DNA of 64,000 bases from Oceanibaculum indicum P24. Its GTDB lineage: Bacteria; Pseudomonadota; Alphaproteobacteria; Oceanibaculales; Oceanibaculaceae. A program made the translations under genes and the position numbers. The stretch lies in the NCBI RefSeq assembly GCF_000299935.1, contig NZ_AMRL01000001.1:1-64000 (forward strand), given 5' to 3'. The notes under the pieces are model-generated. The model was given only the letters and a program-made list of their open reading frames with translations, was not told where the DNA came from and did no database searches. Below, in pieces: positions 1 to 8,583 of the stretch; within the stretch, counting starts at the first letter, position 1, and each line of letters begins with the position of its first letter.

Positions 1-171
1 GGCCCGCCGCTATCCACCGGCTGGCAGGTCACCTGCTGGAAGAAGGCGAAGGAAAAGGCCTTCGCAGCCCCGCGCGAGGTGGTGCTGATGCGGCTGCGCC
101 GCGCCCGTGAGCTGGGTATGACCTACCAGCAATACACCGCCATCCTGCTCGACAAGGGTAAGGTGCCGTAG
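1..171 (+). CDS. C-terminal end of an unrecognised protein (5' partial)
   Basis: Frame 1 is open from the first base to a TAG stop at 169-171 and gives 56 residues, ending in LLDKGKVP. The segment is basic in the middle (RLRRARE) and looks like a helical C-terminal tail. There is no domain I can name. The start lies outside the window, so length and function cannot be judged. It is followed by about 50 bp and then a palindromic repeat, so it probably ends a transcription unit. Coding assignment rests on the open frame and codon use like its neighbours. Confidence 0.55.
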   Translation, partial: GPPLSTGWQVTCWKKAKEKAFAAPREVVLMRLRRARELGMTYQQYTAILLDKGKVP

Positions 172-225
172 GGAATCCTGCCCCCGATACCCTTCGAGAC
201 GCCTGCCTGCCGCTATACTCTTTCC

Positions 226-324
226 GTCACCCCCGCAATTGTTGCGGGGGTCCAGACTTCAGCTTGCTGGATATCTGTCGAGTTGGGCTGAACCCTGGAT
301 TCCCGGCACAAGGCCGGGAATGAC
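226..324. repeat. Mosaic palindromic repeat, copy 1 (two hairpins)
   Basis: The element begins GTCAC and ends TGAC. It holds two strong hairpins: CCCCCGCAA-TTG-TTGCGGGGG at the left and TTCCCGGC-ACAAG-GCCGGGAA at the right. TCCAG follows the first hairpin and CTGGAT precedes the second. A second element with the same plan lies at 33539-33647. This is the layout of dispersed intergenic palindromes common in alphaproteobacteria. It sits between two 3' ends, so it may also end transcription from both sides. Confidence 0.7.
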
Positions 325-372
325 GACGGGAAATGAGGAGTCACACTGAGCGCAATACTCCCTACCCACTCC

Positions 373-1659
373 TCAGCGGAAGCTGCGATCCGGACGGTAG
401 GGCGCAAGGTCGAATTCCGAGCCACGCCCGGCGACCAGATCGGCCACCACGCGCCCTGTAAGCGGCCCCAGCGACAGGCCCATATGGCCGTGTCCGAAGG
501 CCAGCACCGTGTTCGCATAGCGCGGCGAGCGCCCCACCACAGGTTTCGAATCCGGCGTCGAGGGACGGTAGCCCAGCCATTCGCGCGTGACCTCCGCCTG
601 GCCGATGGCGGGCAGTACCTCCTTCGCCAGTTCCAGCATGCGGCGGATGCGGCGGAAATCGGCCGGCGCATCCAGCCCCGCCAGCTCCACGCCGCTGGTC
701 AGGCGCAAGCCTTCCTGCATCGGCGCCAGCACATAGGACTGGTCGGCGATCAGCGTTGGCCGCCCGACCGTCGGCGTGCCGTCCGGCAGCTTCAGGTTCA
801 GGTGATAGCCGCGCTCCGTATCCAGCGGCACCGGCGCGCCAGCCTCCGAAGCCAGCGCCTTCGACCAGGCGCCGGCCGCGATCACCAGCCGGTCCACCGG
901 ATGGATGGCGAGGTCGGTCACCACCTTCTCCGGCCCATTCGGCCCGATTTCCAGCCGGCGGACGGTCTCCTGCAGGATGGTGCCGCCATTGCGCCGGAAA
1001 TGTTCGGCATAGGCGGTAATCAGCTTGTGCGGCAGCGACACGAAGCCGGCATCGGGCTGGAAGATGCCGCGGGCGAAGCGCCGTTGCAGATGCGGTTCGA
1101 GCTGGCGCACCTCGTCACTGTCCAGCACCTGGAAATTCACGCCGCAGCCGGTCATCAGCTCGCGGTCGAAGGCGGTGCCAGCGAAGCCCTCCTCGCTGCC
1201 ATAGAGCTTTAGCCAGCCGACACGGCGGATGATGTCCTCCGCCCCGGTCAGCTTCACCAGCTCCTCATGCGCGATCAGCGCCCGGCTGACCAGGGGCAGA
1301 AGCTCACGCGAAATCTGCCGGACACGCCCCGCATCGCCGGCCTGCAGGAAGCGGATCAGCCAGGGTGCGATCTGCGGCAGGTACCGCCAGCGGATAGCGA
1401 ACGGCCCCGCCGGGTCCATCAGCATCTTCGGCACCTTCTTCCACAGCCCCGGCATGGCGGTCGGCGTCACGCCACCGGTGGCGATGACCCCGGCATTGCC
1501 GAGCGAGGTACCGGTCCCCGGCGGTTTCGGGTCGATGACCGTGACCTTGTGGCCGTCGCGCTGCAGGTAGAGGGCGGCGCTCATGCCGACGATACCGGCA
1601 CCGATGATGGTGACGTTACGGGGAGCGATTGGGGGGGCGACAGGTTGAGACGAGGACAT
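373..1659 (-). CDS. FAD-dependent D-amino acid dehydrogenase-like oxidoreductase
   Basis: A 428-aa flavoprotein of the DAO/DadA family. The N-terminus has the Rossmann dinucleotide motif GAGIVG at residues 20-25, followed by the acidic end of strand 2 (VTVID). The C-terminus has the family's RPSTPD...VVGRSP...FGHGHMGLSLGP block that completes the FAD site. DadA-type enzymes deaminate D-amino acids and pass electrons to the respiratory chain at the inner membrane face. Length is normal (DadA is about 430 aa). The exact substrate cannot be read from sequence, and glycine, sarcosine or hydroxyproline oxidases share this fold. It stands alone and is transcribed away from the MFS gene upstream. 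Confidence 0.85.
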   Translation of the reverse strand: MSSSQPVAPPIAPRNVTIIGAGIVGMSAALYLQRDGHKVTVIDPKPPGTGTSLGNAGVIATGGVTPTAMPGLWKKVPKMLMDPAGPFAIRWRYLPQIAPWLIRFLQAGDAGRVRQISRELLPLVSRALIAHEELVKLTGAEDIIRRVGWLKLYGSEEGFAGTAFDRELMTGCGVNFQVLDSDEVRQLEPHLQRRFARGIFQPDAGFVSLPHKLITAYAEHFRRNGGTILQETVRRLEIGPNGPEKVVTDLAIHPVDRLVIAAGAWSKALASEAGAPVPLDTERGYHLNLKLPDGTPTVGRPTLIADQSYVLAPMQEGLRLTSGVELAGLDAPADFRRIRRMLELAKEVLPAIGQAEVTREWLGYRPSTPDSKPVVGRSPRYANTVLAFGHGHMGLSLGPLTGRVVADLVAGRGSEFDLAPYRPDRSFR

Positions 1660-1786
1660 TCGGGAACCGCGCGGCAGGAAAATCGGTCCGGAACCTTAGC
1701 CATATCCCGCGTTAATGTTCTAGACTGTTTCCCTGATAGCCGGCGGCCTCGCCCGTCAGAAATTCCCCAGCCTGACGAACGGACCC

Positions 1787-3097
1787 TTGCGACAGACAAT
1801 CACCACACTCAGCGCCCTCCTGCTCTCGGTCGGCATCTTGCTGCTGGGTTCCGGCCTGCAAGGCACCTTGCTGGCCGTGCGCGGCAATCTGGAAGGCTTT
1901 CCGCCCTCGATGATCGGCATGATGATGTCGGGCTATTTCGCCGGCTTCATCGCCGGCTGCGTGCTGGGCCCGCATATCGTGCGCCGGGTCGGCCATATCC
2001 GTGCCTTCTCCGTCTTTGCCGCCGTCGCCGCCTCGGTCTTCCTGCTGCATGCGCTGGCGGTCGATCCCTATGTCTGGACCGGCTTGCGCGCCATCACGGG
2101 CCTGTGCCTTGCCGGGCTCTACATGATCATCGAGAGCTGGCTGAACGAGCGCAGCCCGAACGAGCTGCGCGGCTCCATCATCTCGATCTACCGCATCGTC
2201 GATCTGACGGCGACGACTGGCGGGCTGCTGCTGCTGACGCTAGGCGACCCGCAGGATTATCCGCTGTTCTGCCTGGGCGCCATCCTGATCTGCCTGGCGC
2301 TGGTGCCGGTCGGCCTGACCCGCAGCGCCGTCCCCGCCCCTATCGGTACGGTGAAGATCAGGATCGGGCGTCTGTACCGCCTGTCGCCGCTTGGCGTGGT
2401 CGGCTGCTTCGGCTTCGGTGTGGTCAGCGGCGCCTTCTGGGGCATGGGGCCGATCTTCGCCCAGGCCGGCGGCGTGCCGCTGTCGGGCGTGGCCTTCTTC
2501 ATGGCCGCGGTGATGATCGGCGGCGCTGTCGCGCAATGGCCGGTCGGCTGGCTGTCGGACCGGTATGACCGCCGCACCATCCTGGCCGGCACCGTGTTCC
2601 TGGCCAGCCTGTCCGGGCTGATCCTGATCGCGCTGTACGGCATGCCGCAGCAGTTCCTGCTGGTGGGCTCCGCGCTGTTCGGCGCGCTGATGATCCCGGT
2701 CTATTCGCTGTGTATCTCGCACGCCAACGACTATATGGAGCCCGGCGACTTCGTCGAGGCCTCCTCCGGCCTGCTGCTGCTGAACGGCGCCGGCGCGGTG
2801 GTCGGGCCGCTCGTCGCCTCGATCCTTATGGAGGCAACGGATGCCCGCGCGCTGTTCGCCTTTACCGCCCTTGTCCATGCCGGCATGGGCGGCTTCGCGC
2901 TGTACCGCATGACCCGCCGCCCGCCGAAACCGGCCGAGGAGCAGGGCGACTTCATCGCCGTGCCGCGCAGCACGCCGGCAGTCTTCCAGCTCGACCCGCG
3001 CGCCGAGGAAGAAGAGCCAGAGGGCGAACCAATGGCCTCGACGCCGATGGCCTCACCACCGGACGATCCCGCGCCGCCGGAGGAAACGCAGCGCTGA
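1787..3097 (+). CDS. MFS transporter, YcaD-like
   Basis: A 436-aa polytopic membrane protein with about 12 hydrophobic segments. The first segment (LLLSVGILLLGSGLQGTLLA) and the loop with GYFAGFIAG resemble the YcaD/UPF0226 branch of the major facilitator superfamily. The conserved inter-helix motif appears as WLSDRYDRR near residue 265. The start is a TTG with no strong ribosome-binding site, chosen because it gives the shortest N-terminus before helix 1. The last 50 residues are a Pro/Glu-rich cytoplasmic tail. The substrate is unknown. It is divergent from the oxidoreductase and lies 58 bp before the next permease, with which it may be co-transcribed. Confidence 0.8.
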   Translation: MRQTITTLSALLLSVGILLLGSGLQGTLLAVRGNLEGFPPSMIGMMMSGYFAGFIAGCVLGPHIVRRVGHIRAFSVFAAVAASVFLLHALAVDPYVWTGLRAITGLCLAGLYMIIESWLNERSPNELRGSIISIYRIVDLTATTGGLLLLTLGDPQDYPLFCLGAILICLALVPVGLTRSAVPAPIGTVKIRIGRLYRLSPLGVVGCFGFGVVSGAFWGMGPIFAQAGGVPLSGVAFFMAAVMIGGAVAQWPVGWLSDRYDRRTILAGTVFLASLSGLILIALYGMPQQFLLVGSALFGALMIPVYSLCISHANDYMEPGDFVEASSGLLLLNGAGAVVGPLVASILMEATDARALFAFTALVHAGMGGFALYRMTRRPPKPAEEQGDFIAVPRSTPAVFQLDPRAEEEEPEGEPMASTPMASPPDDPAPPEETQR

Positions 3098-3155
3098 TTG
3101 CCAAGGGCGCGAAAAGGGTCCAGAAGGGATCATCCTTCCCTTCGGGCGTTCCCGC

Positions 3156-4388
3156 ATGAGCGATACTGTCGATGTCGGCCTGATCCTGGCGGTCTTCGCC
3201 GCGACCTATATCGGCATGGCGCTGGGGCGCTTCCCCGGCCTCAGCATCGACCGTGCGGGCATCGCCCTGCTGGCTGCCATCGTACTAGCGGTGACGGGTG
3301 CTGTGACGCCCGCCGGCATTCTGGACGCCATCGACTTCCCGACCCTGTTCGTGCTGTTCGGGCTGATGATCCTGTCGGCGCAGTTCGATGCCAGCGGCTT
3401 CTACGACTGGTGTTCGCTGCGCATCGCCGGCCTCGAACGCTCCCCGGTCTGGCTGCTGGGTGCCGTCGTGGCCACCTCCGGCCTGCTGTCGGCGGTGCTG
3501 GCGAACGATGTGGTGGTGTTCGCGATGACGCCACTGCTGTGCGCCGGGCTGCTGGCGCGCGGCCTCGACCCCCGGCCCTATCTGATTGGTCTTGCCGGTG
3601 GTGCCAATGCCGGATCGGCGGCGACGCTGATCGGCAACCCGCAGAACATCCTGATCGGCCAGACCGGCGGCCTCGATTTCTGGGCCTTCCTCGCCGCCTG
3701 CGCGGTCCCGGCGCTGATCGGGCTGGCCAGCGTGTTCCTGATCATCTGGCTGGTCTGGCGCGGCCGGTTCGAGGCGGATATGCCTCCTGTCCCGGCGCTC
3801 CCAATCCAGCCGTTGGACCGCGCGCATCTGCTGAAAGGAATAGTCGCGGTAACCGCCCTGCTGGCGCTGTTCGCCACGCCGCTGCCGCATGCCGTCAGCG
3901 CGCTGATCATTGGTGGCGCGTTGCTGGTCAGCCGGCGGCTTGAGACGCGCGCCCTGTTCGCCAAGGTGGACTGGCCGCTGCTGGTGCTGTTCGCCGGCCT
4001 GTTCGTGGTGACCGAGGCGCTGGCCGCGACCGGCCTGCCGAGCCGCGCCGTCGATCTGCTGGCAGCAAGCGGCTTCTACCCCGACCGGCTGGCCGTACTG
4101 GCGCCGGTCGCCATCCTCGGCAGCAACACCATCGGCAATGTGCCGGCGGTGATCCTGCTGCTTTCGGTCTGGCCGGACCTGACGGCGGAGACGCTCTATG
4201 GCCTTGCCATCCTGTCCACGCTGGCCGGCAATCTGCTGATCGTCGGCAGCCTGGCCAACATCATCACCGTGGAACGCGCGAAGAGCGCCGGCGTGCGGCT
4301 GGGCTTCGCCGAACATGCGCGCTGCGGCATCCCGATGACGCTGCTGTCACTGGCCGGTGCCGGCCTGTGGCTGTGGTTCAGCGGCTGA
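3156..4388 (+). CDS. SLC13/ArsB-type anion permease
   Basis: A 410-aa membrane protein of the ion-transporter superfamily that includes CitMHS, ArsB and NhaD. Features seen are about ten hydrophobic segments, two inverted halves, the motif NDVVVFAMTPLL near residue 115, and the conserved GNPQNILIG near residue 165, which is typical of ArsB/SLC13-like permeases. The substrate could be a dicarboxylate, citrate, arsenite or sulfate. No ars or dicarboxylate genes lie nearby to decide. It converges on the Nif11-type peptide gene with only 7 bp between the stops. Confidence 0.8.
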   Translation: MSDTVDVGLILAVFAATYIGMALGRFPGLSIDRAGIALLAAIVLAVTGAVTPAGILDAIDFPTLFVLFGLMILSAQFDASGFYDWCSLRIAGLERSPVWLLGAVVATSGLLSAVLANDVVVFAMTPLLCAGLLARGLDPRPYLIGLAGGANAGSAATLIGNPQNILIGQTGGLDFWAFLAACAVPALIGLASVFLIIWLVWRGRFEADMPPVPALPIQPLDRAHLLKGIVAVTALLALFATPLPHAVSALIIGGALLVSRRLETRALFAKVDWPLLVLFAGLFVVTEALAATGLPSRAVDLLAASGFYPDRLAVLAPVAILGSNTIGNVPAVILLLSVWPDLTAETLYGLAILSTLAGNLLIVGSLANIITVERAKSAGVRLGFAEHARCGIPMTLLSLAGAGLWLWFSG

Positions 4389-4395
4389 TGACTGC

Positions 4396-4692
4396 TTACG
4401 CAGGGCGACCACTCATATCGCCGTCAAGCAAGTAACGTTGGATAATCTCGAAAGCAGTGCGCCCTGCGGTTCCGCCGGCAACCGCTTCCAGCTGCTCGTC
4501 GGACAGTGCGCCCCCTTCTGCTGACGCGGCGTGCACAACCTGCTCAATATCCGCCCCCTCGACCGCATAGCCGTGCTGCGTGGCGAACGCTGCCAGATCG
4601 GCGGGCTGGCGGACTGCCGACCGCACCGCATCGGCAAGATCAGCATCGTTCGCCAGGTCGCTCAGAAACCGCTCCATCTCTGCTTTACTCAT
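4396..4692 (-). CDS. Nif11-class RiPP precursor peptide (orphan)
   Basis: A 98-aa peptide with a Nif11-like leader: MSKAEMERFLSDL at the start, a helical AFATQHGYAV region, and the leader terminus LSDEQLEAVAGG ending at residues 73-74. The 24-residue segment after GG would be the core; it has no Cys, one Ser, two Thr and three Arg. An upstream in-frame start would add seven residues, but GGGAG lies seven bases before the ATG used here, so this start is preferred. Nif11 leaders direct peptides to lanthipeptide, cyclodehydratase or radical-SAM enzymes. None of these, and no peptidase-ABC exporter, occurs in the window. Family assignment is firm; function and any modification are open. Confidence 0.8.
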   Translation of the reverse strand: MSKAEMERFLSDLANDADLADAVRSAVRQPADLAAFATQHGYAVEGADIEQVVHAASAEGGALSDEQLEAVAGGTAGRTAFEIIQRYLLDGDMSGRPA

Positions 4693-4800
4693 GATTATTC
4701 TCCCGGATTTCAAACTGGGAGAAGCATCTCAGACAAGACGGCAGGACACTGTGCAGAACGTCCCGGCACGACTGCCCATTCGTTCTGCGATACTAAAAGA

Positions 4801-5466
4801 TCAGGCGAGCAGCGCCGGGATATCTGTGAGGAAGCGGATGGCATGGCGCGGCTGCACACCCAGCTCCTCCATCTGGCCGGTGCTGCGCTGGATCCACACG
4901 CTCTCGAAGCCGTAATGGCTGGCGCCGGCCACATCGAAGCCGTTGGAGGAGACGAACAGGATCTCGTTCGCCGGCAGGCCCAGCGTGTCGGTGACGATCT
5001 TGTAGGCCGCGTCATGCGGCTTGAAGACCCGCACCGGATCGACGCTGATGACAGCCTCCAGCAACGTGTCGAAGCGGGCATTGCTTACCACCGCGTCCAG
5101 CATGGCCGGACTGCCGTTGGAGGCGATGGAGAGGCGGATGCCCATCTCCTTCAGGCGCTTCAGCGCCTCGGCCGCCTCGGCATGCGGGGAGAGCCGCAGA
5201 TATTCCCCCATCAGCCGGTCGAGATCGGCCTCGACAGGAGTGACCCCCTGGTTTTTCAGGGCATAGACCAGCGCATCGCGCGTGACCGCCCAGAAATCCT
5301 CATAGCGGCCCATCAGGCTGCGCAGCCAGGTATATTCCAGCTGTTTCAGCCGCCAGAGCTGTGACAGTGCCGCGCCCTTGCCAGGAAACATCTCCTCGCA
5401 GAGCGCGCGCACCGAATGGACATCGAACAGCGTGCCATAGGCATCGAAGGCGATGGCCCTGGCCAT
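4801..5466 (-). CDS. Haloacid dehalogenase, type II-like HAD hydrolase
   Basis: A 221-aa HAD-superfamily enzyme with the L-2-haloacid dehalogenase signature FDAYGTLFD (nucleophile Asp8), SNGSPAML (motif II Ser/Asn), VFKPHDAAY (motif III Lys) and SSNGFDVAGA (motif IV). Type II enzymes displace halide from L-2-haloalkanoates through an aspartyl ester, and length fits (220-230 aa). The N-terminus is set at the Met just before the HAD motif, because a longer start would overlap the small gene upstream. The gene begins 4 bp after the stop of the 42-aa membrane peptide, so the two are probably one operon. Physiological substrate is not proven; many such proteins act on other small molecules. Confidence 0.85.
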   Translation of the reverse strand: MARAIAFDAYGTLFDVHSVRALCEEMFPGKGAALSQLWRLKQLEYTWLRSLMGRYEDFWAVTRDALVYALKNQGVTPVEADLDRLMGEYLRLSPHAEAAEALKRLKEMGIRLSIASNGSPAMLDAVVSNARFDTLLEAVISVDPVRVFKPHDAAYKIVTDTLGLPANEILFVSSNGFDVAGASHYGFESVWIQRSTGQMEELGVQPRHAIRFLTDIPALLA

Positions 5467-5470
5467 GGTT

Positions 5471-5599
5471 CTAGAGCCGCACCGACCCGTGCGAGGACTG
5501 ATAGACCTTGCCGACATTCGGGTTGATGCTGGTCAGCAGCACGCCAGCGCCGATGGTGATGACCAGCAGCGCGATGACACTCGCCAGAAACGCCTTCAT
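5471..5599 (-). CDS. Small single-pass membrane protein (42 aa)
   Basis: A short gene starting MKAFLASVIALLV and ending HGSVRL. One hydrophobic helix spans about residues 4-23 and is followed by a polar tail (SINPNVGKVYQSS). A strong ribosome-binding site (GGGGGGAG) lies just upstream of the ATG, and the stop is 4 bp before the HAD gene, which supports a real translated gene. No cysteine is present and no known family is claimed. It could be a membrane regulator or a small subunit; the sequence does not say which. Confidence 0.7.
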   Translation of the reverse strand: MKAFLASVIALLVITIGAGVLLTSINPNVGKVYQSSHGSVRL

Positions 5600-5665
5600 G
5601 ATACTCCCCCCTTCATGTAGCGGGCCTAGTTGGACCCAGTTTAGCATTGTTCACCCGATCGCACC

Positions 5666-6982
5666 TCATGGCGTGGTGACCTGGCGCAGATAGGCGATCA
5701 GGGCGTCGCGATCCTCCTGACGCACCAGCTTCTGCAGCGGCATCTTGCTGCCGGGCGTCACCACATCCGGGCCTTTCGTGAACAGGTCGCCAATGGTCTC
5801 GGCGGTCCAGACGATGTCGCTGTCGAGCAGTGCCGGCGAATAGGGATAGCCCTCGACCGTGCCGGCCTTACGGCCGAAGATACCGTGCAGCGTCGGCCCG
5901 GCGCGGTTGCCGCCATCGGCCGTCACCGTATGGCACGGCCCGCAGCGCCGGAAGATGGCCGCCCCCTTATCCTGCGGTGCGGCGGCGGTGACTGCCGCCG
6001 TCTCCACCGGTTCGCCCCCCGAGTCGCCCAAAGGCTGGCCGGTGGCCGCATCCCACAGCCGGACCACCGAATCATTGCCCGCCGCCAGCACGCGCTTGCC
6101 GTCCGGCGTGTAGGCCAGCGCCCAGACCGGCCCGCCGCGTCCGGCCAGTGCATGGACCGGCTTTTCCTCGCCGGCCTTCCACAGCCGCACCATGCCGTCA
6201 ATGCCGCCGCTGGCGAAGCCCTTGCCATCCGGCGCCACCGCGATATCGAGGACCGGCCCCTTATGGGCGATGCGGCGGCTGGTCTCCTCGCCCGTTGCGG
6301 TGTTCCAGCGCCGCACCGTCTCGTCGGACCCGCCGCTGAGCAGCGCGCCATCGGGCAAATATGCCAGCGCATTCACGCTGAATTCGTGGCCCGTCATCTC
6401 CCGCAGCAGGCGGCCATCAGCCAGATTCCACAGCCGGATGATCCCATCATAGGCCGCAGTGGCGAGCATCGTGCCGTCGGGCGAGAAGACGGCGTCGTTC
6501 ACATTGCTCTGGTGCCCCTCGAAACGCTGAATCAGGCTGCCATCCGCCGTGCTCCACAGCGCCGCCGAGCCGTCCCAGCCGGCCGAGGCGATCACCTTGC
6601 CGTCCGGGCTGAGGGTCAGCGCCACGATGCGGCCGGCATGGGCTTCCACCACCCGGGCCGGCTGCGTGTCGCCGAAGCGCCAGAAGATCAGCTTGCCATC
6701 ATCTCCGGCGGTCGCCGCCCGCTGCCCGTCCGGCAGAACCACGACCGCGTTCACCGCCGCCTCATGGCCATGGAGGATCGCATTCGCCTCGCCGCGGTCC
6801 AGCGACCAGAGAATGACCGAATAGTCGAAGCTGGTGGTTACCGCCCGCTGCCCGTCGGGGGCCACGGCAACGCCCCGGACCGGCCCGCCATGGCCAGAAA
6901 GCTGGGCATACGCAGCCGATGACAGGGCGGACAGGCCCAGGATCAGGACAGACAGGACCGAGAGGACAGGGCGAAAGACCAT
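5666..6982 (-). CDS. Exported WD40 propeller fused to a c-type cytochrome
   Basis: A 438-aa protein with a Sec signal peptide (hydrophobic core LSVLSVLILGLSAL, cleavage near AYA-Q). Seven WD40 repeats follow; each has a GH or AH start, a PDG turn and an LW/FW/RW end, and together they suggest a complete seven-bladed propeller. The last about 100 residues form a monohaem cytochrome c domain with CGPCH, GPTLHGIFGRKAG and the axial Met in SKMPLQ. It would sit in the periplasm. As the last gene downstream of the formate dehydrogenase subunits, it may accept electrons or hold the complex to a partner; that role is inferred from position only. Confidence 0.8.
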   Translation of the reverse strand: MVFRPVLSVLSVLILGLSALSSAAYAQLSGHGGPVRGVAVAPDGQRAVTTSFDYSVILWSLDRGEANAILHGHEAAVNAVVVLPDGQRAATAGDDGKLIFWRFGDTQPARVVEAHAGRIVALTLSPDGKVIASAGWDGSAALWSTADGSLIQRFEGHQSNVNDAVFSPDGTMLATAAYDGIIRLWNLADGRLLREMTGHEFSVNALAYLPDGALLSGGSDETVRRWNTATGEETSRRIAHKGPVLDIAVAPDGKGFASGGIDGMVRLWKAGEEKPVHALAGRGGPVWALAYTPDGKRVLAAGNDSVVRLWDAATGQPLGDSGGEPVETAAVTAAAPQDKGAAIFRRCGPCHTVTADGGNRAGPTLHGIFGRKAGTVEGYPYSPALLDSDIVWTAETIGDLFTKGPDVVTPGSKMPLQKLVRQEDRDALIAYLRQVTTP

Positions 6983-6999
6983 GCTGCCCGGCTCCCCGC

Positions 7000-7404
7000 T
7001 CAGTTGCGCGGGGCGGGCCGGTTGGTCATGCGGCGCATCTCGCTGCCGGAGGAATCGAGGCGCGCCTCGTAGGAATCCGTGGCGGAGGTCTCATAGCCGG
7101 TCGTGCGATGCTCAAAAGCCGAGATGAGATTGCCGGTCATCGGATCGACCAGCAACGTCGTCACCATGAAGGCGGCATTGCCTGCCCCCTCCCCGGTGCG
7201 CATCACCTTGGCGGCATAGACGGGCTTGCCATCATGTTCCGCCAGCCGGACATCCAGCACGCGGACATTGTACGTCTCCGCCAGCTTCTTGCCGGCCTCA
7301 TCCGTGCTGAGCTGCGCCACAGCCGGAGCAGCCATCGCGCCGAGGCAAAACAGGGCCAGGCCCGCTGCGGCGGCAAGGGAGTTTCGGCGGATAAGACGCG
7401 GCAC
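7000..7404 (-). CDS. Small exported PepSY-like protein
   Basis: A 134-aa protein. I place the start at a GTG that has GGAG eight bases upstream and gives a clean signal peptide (MPRLIRRNSLAAAAG, cleavage near AVA-Q). A longer in-frame start overlaps the end of the FDH gamma gene and puts a polar 22-residue extension before the signal. The mature part resembles PepSY-type domains: a helix (DEAGKKLAETY) followed by strands with VYAAKVM and VDPMTGNLI, where PepSY domains read 'D..tG.v'. It lies between FDH gamma and the WD40-cytochrome gene and is probably co-transcribed. The exact role is unknown. Confidence 0.65.
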   Translation of the reverse strand: MPRLIRRNSLAAAAGLALFCLGAMAAPAVAQLSTDEAGKKLAETYNVRVLDVRLAEHDGKPVYAAKVMRTGEGAGNAAFMVTTLLVDPMTGNLISAFEHRTTGYETSATDSYEARLDSSGSEMRRMTNRPAPRN

Positions 7405-7466
7405 GGGGACTACTCCATCGGTTCCGGAGGGCTGCGGAGAGGCAGCTTCGGTCAATCGTCGTCTGG

Positions 7467-8564
7467 TCAATCGTCGCCGGGGGCGGGTGCGCCACGCGCG
7501 GCCCCACGGGCTTTGCGCTCCTCTTCCTTCACCTCATCGACCCACAGCGAATGATGCTCCTTTGCCCAATTCTCGTCCACCATACCGCTGCCCATCGCAT
7601 CGAAGGCACCTTCCATGCCGACCGTGCCGATATAGATGTGAGCGATAATGAGGACCAGCAGCACCAGCGCGACGATGGCGTGCCACAGCTGCGACAGCTG
7701 CATCTCCTGCATCATCGTCAGGTTTTCCGGCAGGCCGAAGCCGAAGACATTCAGCGCGGCGAAGGTCTTGCCGAAGAAGGCGAACTCGAACGGGAACATC
7801 AGCGCCAGGCCGGACAGGCTGACTGAAATGCCGCCCAGCACCACGGCCCAGAAGATGATCTTCTGGCCGGCGTTGAACTTCTTTGCCGGCGGGTGCTTGT
7901 GCTTGGAGAAGATACCGCCGCCCTGGGCGAACCAGGTGAGGTCCAGCTTGCTCGGGATGTTGTCCTTGATCCACAGCACGAGGATCAGAACGATGCCCAG
8001 CATGAAGGCAAAGGAAATGTAGTTGTGGACATATTTGCCGGCGAGGCTGATGGCGGAGAACGCCTCCGGCCCGATCACCGGCAGCAGCACATAGCGGCCA
8101 TAGAGGATGTTCAGGCCGGTCAGGCCCAGCGCGATGAAGCTGACGGCGGTCAGCCAGTGCGAGAAGCGCTCCAGACCGTTAAAGCGCTCGATCAGCCGGC
8201 CGCTCTTGCCATGCTCGATGCGGATACGGCCGCGCACCACGAAGAACAGCGCCAGCAGACCCAGCATGCCGACCATGCCCCACACGCCCCAGGTGGAGAG
8301 CGGGCCGTTGCGGAAGGCACGCCAGTTCTCGCCTTCCGACTGGATCAGCACACCGGCCTTCTTGTCGGGGATCGAGACATAGCCCTGCTCGCCCTGGCGG
8401 ATCGCGCGCCAGACGTCGGACTTGCCGGCATCGGCGGGAGCCTGCTGGGCATGGGCACCGGCAGCGATGCCCGTCAGCCGTTCCGCAGCCGGCATGCCGC
8501 CCAGCAGCAGCACGGCCAGCGACAGGATGGCGAAGAGACGCGGGATGAAATTCCGGACGTTCAT
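7467..8564 (-). CDS. Formate dehydrogenase gamma subunit (cytochrome b556)
   Basis: A 365-aa protein. The start at MNVRNF is set by GGGGAG about ten bases upstream. It has an N-terminal signal-like helix, a periplasmic stretch, then four membrane helices of the FdnI/FdoI cytochrome b type. His residues expected to hold the haems include ERFSHW, AGKYVHNY and SQLWHAIVA. It passes electrons from the beta subunit to membrane quinone. The C-terminal tail (ENWAKEHHSLWVDEV) is typical of the family. It follows a small lipoprotein and the beta subunit in one operon. Confidence 0.9.
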   Translation of the reverse strand: MNVRNFIPRLFAILSLAVLLLGGMPAAERLTGIAAGAHAQQAPADAGKSDVWRAIRQGEQGYVSIPDKKAGVLIQSEGENWRAFRNGPLSTWGVWGMVGMLGLLALFFVVRGRIRIEHGKSGRLIERFNGLERFSHWLTAVSFIALGLTGLNILYGRYVLLPVIGPEAFSAISLAGKYVHNYISFAFMLGIVLILVLWIKDNIPSKLDLTWFAQGGGIFSKHKHPPAKKFNAGQKIIFWAVVLGGISVSLSGLALMFPFEFAFFGKTFAALNVFGFGLPENLTMMQEMQLSQLWHAIVALVLLVLIIAHIYIGTVGMEGAFDAMGSGMVDENWAKEHHSLWVDEVKEEERKARGAARGAPAPGDD

Positions 8565-8583
8565 GTCTTGCGCTCCCCTGACC

